Source: Bacteroidota bacterium
GTDB lineage: Bacteria > Bacteroidota > Rhodothermia > Balneolales > HLUCCA01
Direction of reading: 5' to 3'
Length of the DNA: 64,000 bases
Assembly (NCBI GenBank): GCA_020832235.1
Contig: JAFIEZ010000019.1
Location: 1-64,000 of the forward strand
The position numbers and the translations under genes were made by a program. Shown piece after piece: positions 57,301 through 64,000 of this stretch. Positions within the stretch are counted from its first letter, which is position 1. Each line of letters starts with the position of its first letter. The notes beneath the pieces were generated by a model that was given only the letters and a program-made list of their open reading frames with translations, did not search any database and was not told where the DNA came from.

Positions 57301-57328
57301 TAACGCACCATTATAAATTGGTGCGTTA
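57301..57328 (+). other. Strong hairpin between etfA and fixC
   Basis: A perfect 10-bp stem TAACGCACCA/TGGTGCGTTA with an 8-base loop, five bases past the etfA stop and followed by AATTTATT. It may act as a partial terminator or a stabilising 3' end that makes more etfBA than fixCX. Confidence 0.6.
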
Positions 57329-57358
57329 AATTTATTCACCCAGTTAATAAGCTCCTGT

Positions 57359-58690
57359 ATGGACGACAAGTTTGATTGTATTATTGTTGGAGGCGGAATC
57401 GCAGGATTAAGCGCTGCCCTCACACTTGCCAAGAACAACATGAAATTTCTGCTTGTTGAAAGGGGCGAGTTCAGTGGTGCAAAAAACGTATCCGGTGGTG
57501 TTCTGTGGGGCTCACGATTGGCTGATCTTGTTCCAGATTATTGGATGCAGGATGCAGGCTTCGAGCGATACGTACGCCATAGGAGACTTACATTCTTAGA
57601 CGAGCAGTCTGCTTTTTCAATTGACTTCAAAAGCGACCATTTCAATGAACAACCTTACAAGGGACTGATTGTACTACGGTCGAAATTCGATAACTGGCTG
57701 GCTGGAAAAGTTGAAGAAGCCATTGCTGAAAGTAGTTTCCCGGAAGATTCTTTCATCGCACCCAATATATTGGTTGATAAAATACTAATGGAGGGTGGTA
57801 GGGCAACTGGTATTAAAACTGGTGAAGAAGAATTTCACGCCAACTGCGTAATCATTGCCGAAGGTGTAAACAATCTGCTGACCCGTCAGGTCGGGCTCCA
57901 AAGCGACTATGTGCCAGCCGACTACATGGCAACCGGGGTTAAGGAAATCATCCGTTTTGATCAAAGCGTACTTGAAGACCGTTTCCAGCTAGATGGAAAC
58001 TCCGGCCTGACCAACGAATTCATTGGTTATGCCAGCGACGGCATTGAAGGTGGTGGATTTCTTTACACCAACAAAGATACCATCAGTATTGGCTTGGTTC
58101 TGAACCTGAAATCGATGCGGGAGAATATGAGTCAAGATAAAAAAATCTATGACGTATTAACCCATTTCAAGTCGCACAGTGCAGTAAAAGACATGCTTCG
58201 AGGCGGAGAGGTTGTTGAATACTCGGCTCATGTGGTATCTACCGGAGACGAGCGTGCACTGCCAAAGGAGCTCTACACCGACGGGGTATTACTGGCCGGG
58301 GAGGCCGCCAACCTCCTGCTTAATTCAGGCAAAGCCATTCAAGGAATGGATTATGCTATGGAAAGTGGCATTCTGGCTGCTGAAAGTGTTATTGAAGCCA
58401 AAGAAAAGAACGATTTTAGCAAAACTACACTCAGCAGCTATCGTAAAAAACTAGATGCGAGTTATGTAATGAAAGATTTACGTAGTTTCCAGAGCGCGGT
58501 TCAGTTTCTTCACAGCGAAGAAATGTTTACAAGTGTGCCCAAAGTGGTAAATGAATTTGGTAGAAGTTTCTTCACCGTTGACAATAAACCCACCGCAAAA
58601 ACACCCGCAATGCTGAAAGATGCCGTTAGTAAACACTCCAGTTTGTGGAACATGATAAAATTAGGAATCAAAGGAGCAAGATCGTTATGA
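57359..58690 (+). CDS. fixC: FixC / ETF:quinone oxidoreductase-like flavoprotein
   Basis: A 443-residue FAD protein of the FixC family. The N-terminal dinucleotide motif is CIIVGGGIAGLSAALTLA, followed by NVSGGVLWGSRLADLVPD. The second FAD motif is GVLLAGEAANLLLNSGKAIQ, then GMDYAMESGILAAE. It lacks the C-terminal ferredoxin domain of mitochondrial ETF-QO; that part is encoded by fixX, whose ATG overlaps its stop (ATGA, 58687-58690). It should pass electrons from the flavoprotein pair to membrane quinone with FixX. Confidence 0.93.
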   Translation: MDDKFDCIIVGGGIAGLSAALTLAKNNMKFLLVERGEFSGAKNVSGGVLWGSRLADLVPDYWMQDAGFERYVRHRRLTFLDEQSAFSIDFKSDHFNEQPYKGLIVLRSKFDNWLAGKVEEAIAESSFPEDSFIAPNILVDKILMEGGRATGIKTGEEEFHANCVIIAEGVNNLLTRQVGLQSDYVPADYMATGVKEIIRFDQSVLEDRFQLDGNSGLTNEFIGYASDGIEGGGFLYTNKDTISIGLVLNLKSMRENMSQDKKIYDVLTHFKSHSAVKDMLRGGEVVEYSAHVVSTGDERALPKELYTDGVLLAGEAANLLLNSGKAIQGMDYAMESGILAAESVIEAKEKNDFSKTTLSSYRKKLDASYVMKDLRSFQSAVQFLHSEEMFTSVPKVVNEFGRSFFTVDNKPTAKTPAMLKDAVSKHSSLWNMIKLGIKGARSL

Positions 58691-58989
58691 AAAAAATGAG
58701 TATTGCCGAACGTCTGGGAACTGTAAGCTATGTAAATCAAGGACTTCAGGAAGCGAAGCCCCATATATTGGTTGAAACAGATATCTGCAACACACGTTGC
58801 GACCATAAGTGCACAACCTATGTATGCCCGGCAAATTGTTACACGCTTGACGAAATCGGAAACGTACATTTTCAATTTGAAGATTGCATAGAATGCGGTA
58901 CGTGTATGTACGCATGCGATAAAGGAGCCGTTAGCTGGTCATACCCCGACCCCGAGACAGGGCGTGGTGTGAAATGGAACTTTGGATAA
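58687..58989 (+). CDS. fixX: FixX ferredoxin-like protein
   Basis: A 100-residue iron-sulfur protein, the partner of FixC. The cysteines of a [4Fe-4S] cluster are found in CIECGTCMYACDKGAV, with earlier cysteines in CNTRCDHKCTTYVCPANCY. The ATG at 58687 overlaps the fixC stop, and the first residues are MKKMSIAERLGTVSY. The end WSYPDPETGRGVKWNFG is typical of FixX. Translation coupling supports a stable FixC-FixX complex. Confidence 0.93.
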   Translation: MKKMSIAERLGTVSYVNQGLQEAKPHILVETDICNTRCDHKCTTYVCPANCYTLDEIGNVHFQFEDCIECGTCMYACDKGAVSWSYPDPETGRGVKWNFG

Positions 58990-59129
58990 CCAGCTACATT
59001 ATATCTTTTTGCATCTCTGTGTTGTTCGTTTCGTTGTTCGTATGTAGCTTTAAAAATCTCTGGAAGCGCTTTTTTGGTTTGAACACAAAATTTATCAAGA
59101 TATATGGAAGCTACATTGCAAGGCAATAG
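58974..59129 (+). CDS. Possible 51-residue single-helix membrane protein overlapping fixX
   Basis: ATG at 58974 lies within the last codons of fixX in another frame and the reading frame ends with TAG at 59127-59129, two bases before the acyl-CoA dehydrogenase ATG. It reads MELWITSYIISFCISVLFVS and continues into a basic, aromatic tail (KNLWKRFFG). One hydrophobic helix followed by positive charges fits a small inner-membrane protein. It is open, precisely fills the gap and could keep ribosomes on the transcript, but has no known homologue that I recognise. Confidence 0.35.
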   Translation: MELWITSYIISFCISVLFVSLFVCSFKNLWKRFFGLNTKFIKIYGSYIARQ

Positions 59130-59130
59130 A

Positions 59131-60270
59131 ATGTCGTTTGATTTAACAGAAGATCAGGAACTCATCCGTGATTCAGCACGTGACTTTACCGAACAATATG
59201 TTCAACCTGGCGTCATGGAACGTGATGCGTCAAAGGAATTCCCCCACGAACTGGTTCAGCAACTAGGAGAAATGGGATTAATGGGCATGGTTCACCCCGA
59301 GGAGTATGACGGGGCCGGGGCCGACGCGGTAAGCTTTGCTCTGGTACTCGAGGAAATTGGAAGATGGGACGCCTCACTGGCGCTCACCGTTGCTTCACAT
59401 ACTAGCCTTTGTTCCGCACATATTGCATTAGCTGGAACGCACGAGCAAAAGAATCGCTATCTGAGACCGCTGGCACAAGGAGAAGTACTTGGGGGATGGG
59501 GACTCACCGAACCCGGTAGTGGTAGTGATGCATCCGGTATGAAAACCACGGCTGTTCGTGACGGAGACAGCTGGATTTTGAACGGCGCCAAAATTTTTAT
59601 CACTCAAGGTACTGTTGGACGTACATTCGTAATACTTGCCGTTACCGATCGTGCTAAAGGAACAAAAGGGATTAGTGCTTTCATCGTTGAAAAAGGTACT
59701 CCAGGATTTTCTCACGGGCCCAAATTGCATAAACTCGGCATGAATTCATCCGACACCTCAGAATTGTATTTTGAAGATTGCAGAATTCCCGCAGAAAACC
59801 TGCTGGGAGAAGAAGGACATGGTTTTATCGACACCATGAAAATATTGGACGCCGGTAGAATTGGTATTGGAGCCATCGCCTGTGGTATTCTTAGAGGTAG
59901 TCTCGAAGAGTCTATAAAGTACGCCAATGAGCGCAAGCAATTCGGCAAGCCTATCGGAGATTTCCAAGCTGTACGATGGAAAGTAGTAGATATGGCAGTT
60001 GCTTACGAAGCAGCGCGAAATATGGTTTTAAAAGCTGCCTGGCTCAAAGATCAAGGCAGACCATACACCATTGAAGCCTCAATGGCTAAGCTTTTCGCCA
60101 GTGAACAGGCAACCAAAGCCACCCTTGAAGCCATCCAGATTCATGGTGGGTATGGCTACACCAAAGAATATCATGTTGAACGCTTCCTGAGAGACGCCAA
60201 GTTGCTTGAAATTGGTGAGGGAACAAGTGAGATTCAGCGCCTCGTTATAGGGAAACATCTATTTCGATAA
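59131..60270 (+). CDS. Acyl-CoA dehydrogenase
   Basis: A 379-residue FAD-dependent acyl-CoA dehydrogenase that passes electrons to ETF. It begins [19 protein letters not shown] and has [30 protein letters not shown] and [19 protein letters not shown]. The C-terminal [19 protein letters not shown] leads into [12 protein letters not shown], which holds the likely catalytic Glu (GEGT). Start at ATG 59131; an upstream in-frame ATG at 59104 is inside the preceding gap. It appears to be the last gene of the etfBA-fixCX unit, ending at a terminator. Chain-length preference is not readable; short or branched chains are common. Confidence 0.93.
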   Translation: MSFDLTEDQELIRDSARDFTEQYVQPGVMERDASKEFPHELVQQLGEMGLMGMVHPEEYDGAGADAVSFALVLEEIGRWDASLALTVASHTSLCSAHIALAGTHEQKNRYLRPLAQGEVLGGWGLTEPGSGSDASGMKTTAVRDGDSWILNGAKIFITQGTVGRTFVILAVTDRAKGTKGISAFIVEKGTPGFSHGPKLHKLGMNSSDTSELYFEDCRIPAENLLGEEGHGFIDTMKILDAGRIGIGAIACGILRGSLEESIKYANERKQFGKPIGDFQAVRWKVVDMAVAYEAARNMVLKAAWLKDQGRPYTIEASMAKLFASEQATKATLEAIQIHGGYGYTKEYHVERFLRDAKLLEIGEGTSEIQRLVIGKHLFR

Positions 60271-60369
60271 ATTGGGTAAAGCTCATGAGCTACTTGAACT
60301 TGACCTGAAGTGGTAATGGGTTCTAACTTTGCGGTTACTAACATTAAGCTTACCATTGTCTCCGAAAAC

Positions 60370-60403
60370 GGCTTCACCAGCTTTTGTGGTGGGGCCATTT
60401 TTT
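60370..60403 (+). terminator. Terminator after the acyl-CoA dehydrogenase gene
   Basis: GGCTTCACCA (60370-60379) pairs fully with TGGTGGGGCC (60387-60396), two G-U pairs, with loop GCTTTTG, followed by ATTTTTT. It divides the etfBA-fixCX-dehydrogenase unit from gcdH; the rest of the 252-base gap holds no other feature. Confidence 0.8.
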
Positions 60404-60522
60404 ATACATACCTGCCAAAAAACTCCATCATATATCGTATCATTTTTGGTATTTTCCCGATAGCTAAAATGCTGAAACGAACCTTTTGAATAGAATCAGA
60501 AAACATTATTATCTCCAGACTT

Positions 60523-61728
60523 ATGGCAAAATTTAACATAGATGACGCCTACAACTTTGAGTCGTTACTAAATGAAGATGATCGTATGATCATGGAAACT
60601 GCTCGTGAGTATGCTCAAACCAAACTTGAACCCCGCGCGCTAGAAGGGAATCAGGACGAAGTCTTTCACAAAGAAATTCCACAGGAAATGGCAGAACTGG
60701 GCCTGCTTGGTGTTACCATCGATCCTGAATTTGGTGGGGTCGGCGCATCCCACACAGCTTACGGCCTGATTACACGGGAAATTGAACGCGTTGACTCTGC
60801 TTACCGCTCATTTATGTCGGTACAGTCATCACTGGTAATGCACCCTATTAATGAGTTTGGTACCGAAGAGCAAAAGAAACGTTTCTTACCTAGACTGGCC
60901 GCAGCTGAAATCATCGGTTGCTTTGGTTTAACTGAGCCTGACCACGGAAGCGACCCTGGCTCAATGGTAACTACGGCCACCAAAGTAGATGGTGGATGGA
61001 TTCTGAACGGGGCAAAAATGTGGATTACAAACTCACCTGTTGCCGATATTGCCATAGTCTGGGCGAAAGCCAAGGAGCACAAAGACGACAAAGCGGTTAT
61101 CCGCGGGTTCATCGTTGAAAAAGAGTTTAAAGGGTTTTCAGCTCCAGTGACCCACAATAAAATGTCGTTACGTGCCTCGCATACCGGTGAAATCATCCTG
61201 GAAGACTGCTTTGTACCCGATGAAAACACATTCCCGGATATTCGCGGACTCAAAGGCCCCTTCAGTTGTCTGAATAGTGCACGTTATGGTATCGCATGGG
61301 GTACAGTTGGAGCTGCAGAAAACTGCTACCATAGAGCCCGTCAATACACTATGGAGCGTAAGCAATTTGGCTATCCGCTTGCTGCAAATCAGCTTATACA
61401 AACCAAACTCGCCAATATGCTCACAGATATTACCGTCATGCAGCTCCTTGTGCAACGCCTGGGTCAGCTCAAAGACAATGGCGAGCTGCATCCTTCCATG
61501 ATATCACTGGCAAAACGACATAACTCCGGAAAAGCGCTGGAGATTGCACGTATCGCACGCGATATGCTGGGAGGCAATGGCATAACCGGCGAATATCGGG
61601 TAATACATCATGTTATCAACCTGGAATCAGTCAATACGTATGAGGGAACCTACGATATTCATGGACTCATTCTGGGAAGGGATATCACCGGTATACAATC
61701 GTTTACTCCAAGAGGAAACGATTTATAA
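60523..61728 (+). CDS. gcdH: Glutaryl-CoA dehydrogenase
   Basis: Oxidises and decarboxylates glutaryl-CoA to crotonyl-CoA in the lysine, tryptophan and benzoate-type routes and passes electrons to ETF. The 401 residues match the GcdH subgroup: YRSFMSVQSSLVMHPI (substrate Arg nearby), GCFGLTEPDHGSDPGSM, WITNSPVADIAIVWAK and GPFSCLNSARYGIAWG. The end has ESVNTYEGTYDIHGLILGRD, with the catalytic Glu at residue 374, and ITGIQSF. It has its own promoter region after the terminator at 60370-60403 and shares the Etf/Fix complex next door as electron acceptor. Confidence 0.95.
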   Translation: MAKFNIDDAYNFESLLNEDDRMIMETAREYAQTKLEPRALEGNQDEVFHKEIPQEMAELGLLGVTIDPEFGGVGASHTAYGLITREIERVDSAYRSFMSVQSSLVMHPINEFGTEEQKKRFLPRLAAAEIIGCFGLTEPDHGSDPGSMVTTATKVDGGWILNGAKMWITNSPVADIAIVWAKAKEHKDDKAVIRGFIVEKEFKGFSAPVTHNKMSLRASHTGEIILEDCFVPDENTFPDIRGLKGPFSCLNSARYGIAWGTVGAAENCYHRARQYTMERKQFGYPLAANQLIQTKLANMLTDITVMQLLVQRLGQLKDNGELHPSMISLAKRHNSGKALEIARIARDMLGGNGITGEYRVIHHVINLESVNTYEGTYDIHGLILGRDITGIQSFTPRGNDL

Positions 61729-61739
61729 TCGATAACTAT

Positions 61740-61777
61740 GCGCCGGGGTTTACGCCCATATTCCCCGGCGCTGTTTT
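61740..61777 (+). terminator. Terminator after gcdH
   Basis: GCGCCGGGG (61740-61748) pairs perfectly with CCCCGGCGC (61763-61771), loop of 14 bases, followed by TGTTTT. It lies 11 bases past the gcdH stop and also touches the end of the convergent gene at 61776, so it may serve both. Confidence 0.75.
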
Positions 61778-63647
61778 ACTGCACAGTGGGAATTAAATAT
61801 GACCCGAGAATAACATCCCCTTGCATAAGTCCGTCCAGTACATCATAGCCTTCAGTAAGATATCCGGCGTTCGTGTATCGGCCGTCCAGACGGGGTGCCC
61901 ACATATGCATGATAAAAAACTGAGAGCCTTCGGTATCACGTCCAGCGCTTGCAATTCCTAGAGCTCCTCTGTTGAACGACTTTTCTGATGCTTCAGTTGG
62001 TACGCGAAAAGCTGGCGATCCACCGGTATTTCCAACCCATAACTCCCCTGCTTGTATTACAAAATTAGGCACAATCCTGTGAAAAGGACTCCCTAGATGG
62101 GATCTATTATCGACTAATTGCGCAATAGCTGTGATTGTTGATGGACTTCTTAGTGGATCAAGTCTGATATGCAGTTCTCCCCGCTGGGTAGTTATTATCC
62201 ACATAGGACGGGGTCCCAAGCGTTCGATAACTTCTATATCCGCTTTAAGTAATTGGTCACTCCTTACAAGCTCTTCTTCCCTTGCAAGACGTACACGGTC
62301 AGTTAACGGTTCTGATTCTTGAATAGTATTACCATGAACATCTGCAAGCATAACCCATGTTGTATGCAGTTGGGGAGCATTGTTTTGTGCTATTCGCTCG
62401 AGAACTGCAACAAAATCAGGGGTGGTGCTGGTTTCTGAGGCAAGGCTATTCAATACAAACCGTTGCAGAACAGAATGACTTGAATCGCTTGATACCAGGT
62501 TTTTCAGAGTTGCATAAAGTTCAGGACCCTGCTGACATTCACTTAGCAGAGGGATGTAGGCATCAGCCGTTGTGGGAAAATCCAAAACAGCATCGATCAT
62601 GTCTTGCGAGGTGATTATCTTGCATGCCTCTGATTTATCAAAAGTGATTTTATAACCTAGGTAGGCCATCTTTTCATGGAGGTGCGCAATATGAGCAGGT
62701 TCCGGAATGTCACTCGAATAATCCGTTTCGAGACTGGTCAAGCTTCTGTAAGTTAGGGTTCGAACCATTGCATTTTCATGTTGAAACAGGGCTTTTATCA
62801 GACGGCGTTGCTCGCCTGCCTGCATTATAGCCGGGAGAACCCTGGTGATTTCAATCGCCTCAAGTGGATGAATGTGCCTCAGATACTCATCGGTTAGTAA
62901 CGTTGTAAGCCATTCAACGCTATTCCGACCAAGAGCCGCAATCAGATACTGCCGGCTCAGCCCGTGCAATTCTGGCCATAATTCAGGCAGTTCATTTTGC
63001 AGGTATGAAAGCGTTTTAGGATATAACGTAACTGCTACATTTCTATACCATCCATATAACCAGGAAGCCTGCTCGGCCACCATTTCTGCATGTAAAGCAA
63101 GTCGGGCTATTTTAAGCTGATAGGTTTCGTCAATTTCAAATCGCATAGATGACCGGCTTAAAGCCAGGCCAAGAGCCTGCAAAGCTGCTGGATTATTTTT
63201 TAAATACGCTACGCGGCTCAACTGGTCTAAAAGAATGTTATGAGCAACTTGAGAAGATTGGCTCCCCAATATACTGTAAAGATCATGAAGGGGGCGCTCT
63301 TCTATTACGTTAACCATCAGATATTTTATCTGTTCATCATCAAGCTCATGTGTAGTTAATGGTAAGTACCATAATTCAGAGACACTTGTTGTTGTGTAGG
63401 ATAACAACCGTGGAATGTCTGTCAGTTGCATATTAGTCAAGCCACGCATAGCAGCATCAGCAATTATAGTGTTTTGATTCTGTGAGAAAGCAAACAAAGC
63501 CGACGTGTCACGCTGAGCAGTGGCATTCCAGACGTTCTTCAACTCGTTGAGCTGTACTTTGAAATCAGATTGCGCTTTCGAAACAGGGGCCAATGTAACG
63601 ATGAGCGTTAGCACTGTAAAAAAAACCTTGTAATATTTATCGAACAT
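61776..63647 (-). CDS. Exported HEAT-like protein with C-terminal cyclophilin PPIase domain
   Basis: A 623-residue exported protein with a signal peptide (MFDKYYKVFFTVLTLIVTLA, ending SKAQ). Residues 30-460 are helical and resemble degenerate HEAT-type repeats. The C-terminal 150 residues are a cyclophilin-type peptidyl-prolyl isomerase: HRIVPNFVIQAGE, then NRGALGIASAGRDTEGSQFF and IMHMWAPRLDGRYT. The catalytic Arg of HRIVP is present, as are the QFF and LDG motifs, so the fold and activity look intact. Expected role: periplasmic protein folding. The long helical N-terminus is unusual for a cyclophilin. Confidence 0.86.
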   Translation of the reverse strand: MFDKYYKVFFTVLTLIVTLAPVSKAQSDFKVQLNELKNVWNATAQRDTSALFAFSQNQNTIIADAAMRGLTNMQLTDIPRLLSYTTTSVSELWYLPLTTHELDDEQIKYLMVNVIEERPLHDLYSILGSQSSQVAHNILLDQLSRVAYLKNNPAALQALGLALSRSSMRFEIDETYQLKIARLALHAEMVAEQASWLYGWYRNVAVTLYPKTLSYLQNELPELWPELHGLSRQYLIAALGRNSVEWLTTLLTDEYLRHIHPLEAIEITRVLPAIMQAGEQRRLIKALFQHENAMVRTLTYRSLTSLETDYSSDIPEPAHIAHLHEKMAYLGYKITFDKSEACKIITSQDMIDAVLDFPTTADAYIPLLSECQQGPELYATLKNLVSSDSSHSVLQRFVLNSLASETSTTPDFVAVLERIAQNNAPQLHTTWVMLADVHGNTIQESEPLTDRVRLAREEELVRSDQLLKADIEVIERLGPRPMWIITTQRGELHIRLDPLRSPSTITAIAQLVDNRSHLGSPFHRIVPNFVIQAGELWVGNTGGSPAFRVPTEASEKSFNRGALGIASAGRDTEGSQFFIMHMWAPRLDGRYTNAGYLTEGYDVLDGLMQGDVILGSYLIPTVQ

Positions 63648-63676
63648 ACTTGACCTTTACAATTCTTTTTGCGTTT

Positions 63677-63705
63677 TTGCACATATCTTATACATAATGT
63701 ACAAT
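63677..63705 (+). promoter_or_regulatory. lexA promoter with an overlapping palindrome
   Basis: TTGCAC (63677-63682) and TACAAT (63700-63705) are 17 bases apart. The palindrome TACAT-A-ATGTA (63691-63701) lies between and reaches into the -10 element, a position suited to autorepression by LexA. The divergent PPIase gene starts at 63647, so the site could act on both. Confidence 0.5.
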
Positions 63706-63723
63706 TTATAACTAACCGCGCGT

Positions 63724-64000
63724 ATGGATAATGTCCAGCTAACCAGTAAGCAGAAAAAATTCCTTGATTACATCATTGAATATAAACAGGATAACGAGAT
63801 CTGGCCTACATATCGTGAGATCGCAGATAAATTTGGTTTCAGATCACCAAATAGTGTGACACAAAACTTACAGTCTTTGCTAAAAAAAGGGTATCTGATA
63901 AAAACAGATGAAAATGAGTACGACCTGGAACCTGCATTTGCGCGCAAAAGAGGATTTAGCAAGAAGCACAGGATAAACGAAGATGAGCCCACGTATGGTG
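63724..64000 (+). CDS. lexA: LexA repressor, N-terminal part (cut by window edge)
   Basis: The first 92 residues of a LexA-like SOS repressor. The sequence begins MDNVQLTSKQKKFLDYIIEY and carries the winged helix-turn-helix WPTYREIADKFGFRSPNSVT, with LQSLLKKGYLI following. This matches the LexA DNA-binding domain. The cleavage site and serine protease domain lie past the window. It is divergent from the PPIase gene, with a 76-base shared upstream region. Confidence 0.85.
   Translation, partial: MDNVQLTSKQKKFLDYIIEYKQDNEIWPTYREIADKFGFRSPNSVTQNLQSLLKKGYLIKTDENEYDLEPAFARKRGFSKKHRINEDEPTYG

Overview
The window looks like a chromosome segment of a Gram-negative, aerobic, heme-making heterotroph, most likely of the Balneolota/Rhodothermota branch near the Bacteroidota. 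The reasons are C-terminal type IX secretion (T9SS) sorting domains on two large secreted proteins, a GH97 alpha-glucosidase lipoprotein, a TonB-dependent receptor, a carbamoyl-phosphate synthase large chain without the C-terminal allosteric domain, moderate GC content and several TTG starts. Nothing looks like a prophage, insertion sequence or CRISPR array; most of the window is core metabolism. The taxonomic placement is inference.

Layout. 1-3.6 kb (minus): start of tuf, preceded by four tRNA genes (Thr-Tyr-Gly-Thr) behind a near-consensus promoter, then a DedA protein, ispF, ispD and queA. 3.7-10.7 kb (plus): a decayed tRNA-Ser relic, an exported protein, a LytR_C protein, rsfS, a D-2-hydroxyacid dehydrogenase, an NtrY-like histidine kinase, a MATE pump and purU. 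10.6-20.8 kb: a TSUP exporter, mutS2, a BamA-like outer-membrane protein, a CxxC AhpD-like protein, a FecA-like receptor with a candidate metal-responsive operator on its promoter, and a T9SS-secreted glycoside hydrolase.

21-42.4 kb holds the whole C5 route from glutamyl-tRNA to protoheme: hemY (plus strand), hemL, hemB and a tight hemH-hemA-hemC-hemD-hemE-hemF run (minus strand). Between them lie transporters, GH97, a receiver protein, an amidase, a T9SS-tagged CotH-family protein and a surface protein built of 16-residue repeats.

42.4-55.3 kb: a tyrosine phenol-lyase with a long leader and its own terminator, an SdiA-regulated-type lipoprotein with a sugar porter, carA-carB, a 52-residue DUF5989 membrane protein, an N-acetylglucosamine kinase, an AbgT transporter and a DDAH-like hydrolase.

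55.5-61.8 kb is an electron-transfer module: EtfB/FixA, EtfA/FixB, FixC, FixX, a possible one-helix membrane protein, an acyl-CoA dehydrogenase and, after a terminator, glutaryl-CoA dehydrogenase. It probably takes electrons from acyl-CoA oxidation to quinone. The window closes with a HEAT-like/cyclophilin PPIase and, divergently, the start of lexA with a promoter that carries a palindrome.

I do not see an obviously new defence or mobile system. The most unusual items are the complete heme superlocus, the FixABCX/dehydrogenase module with an overlapping small membrane ORF, the solo DUF5989 gene, the tRNA-Ser relic, and inserts in HemF and PurU.
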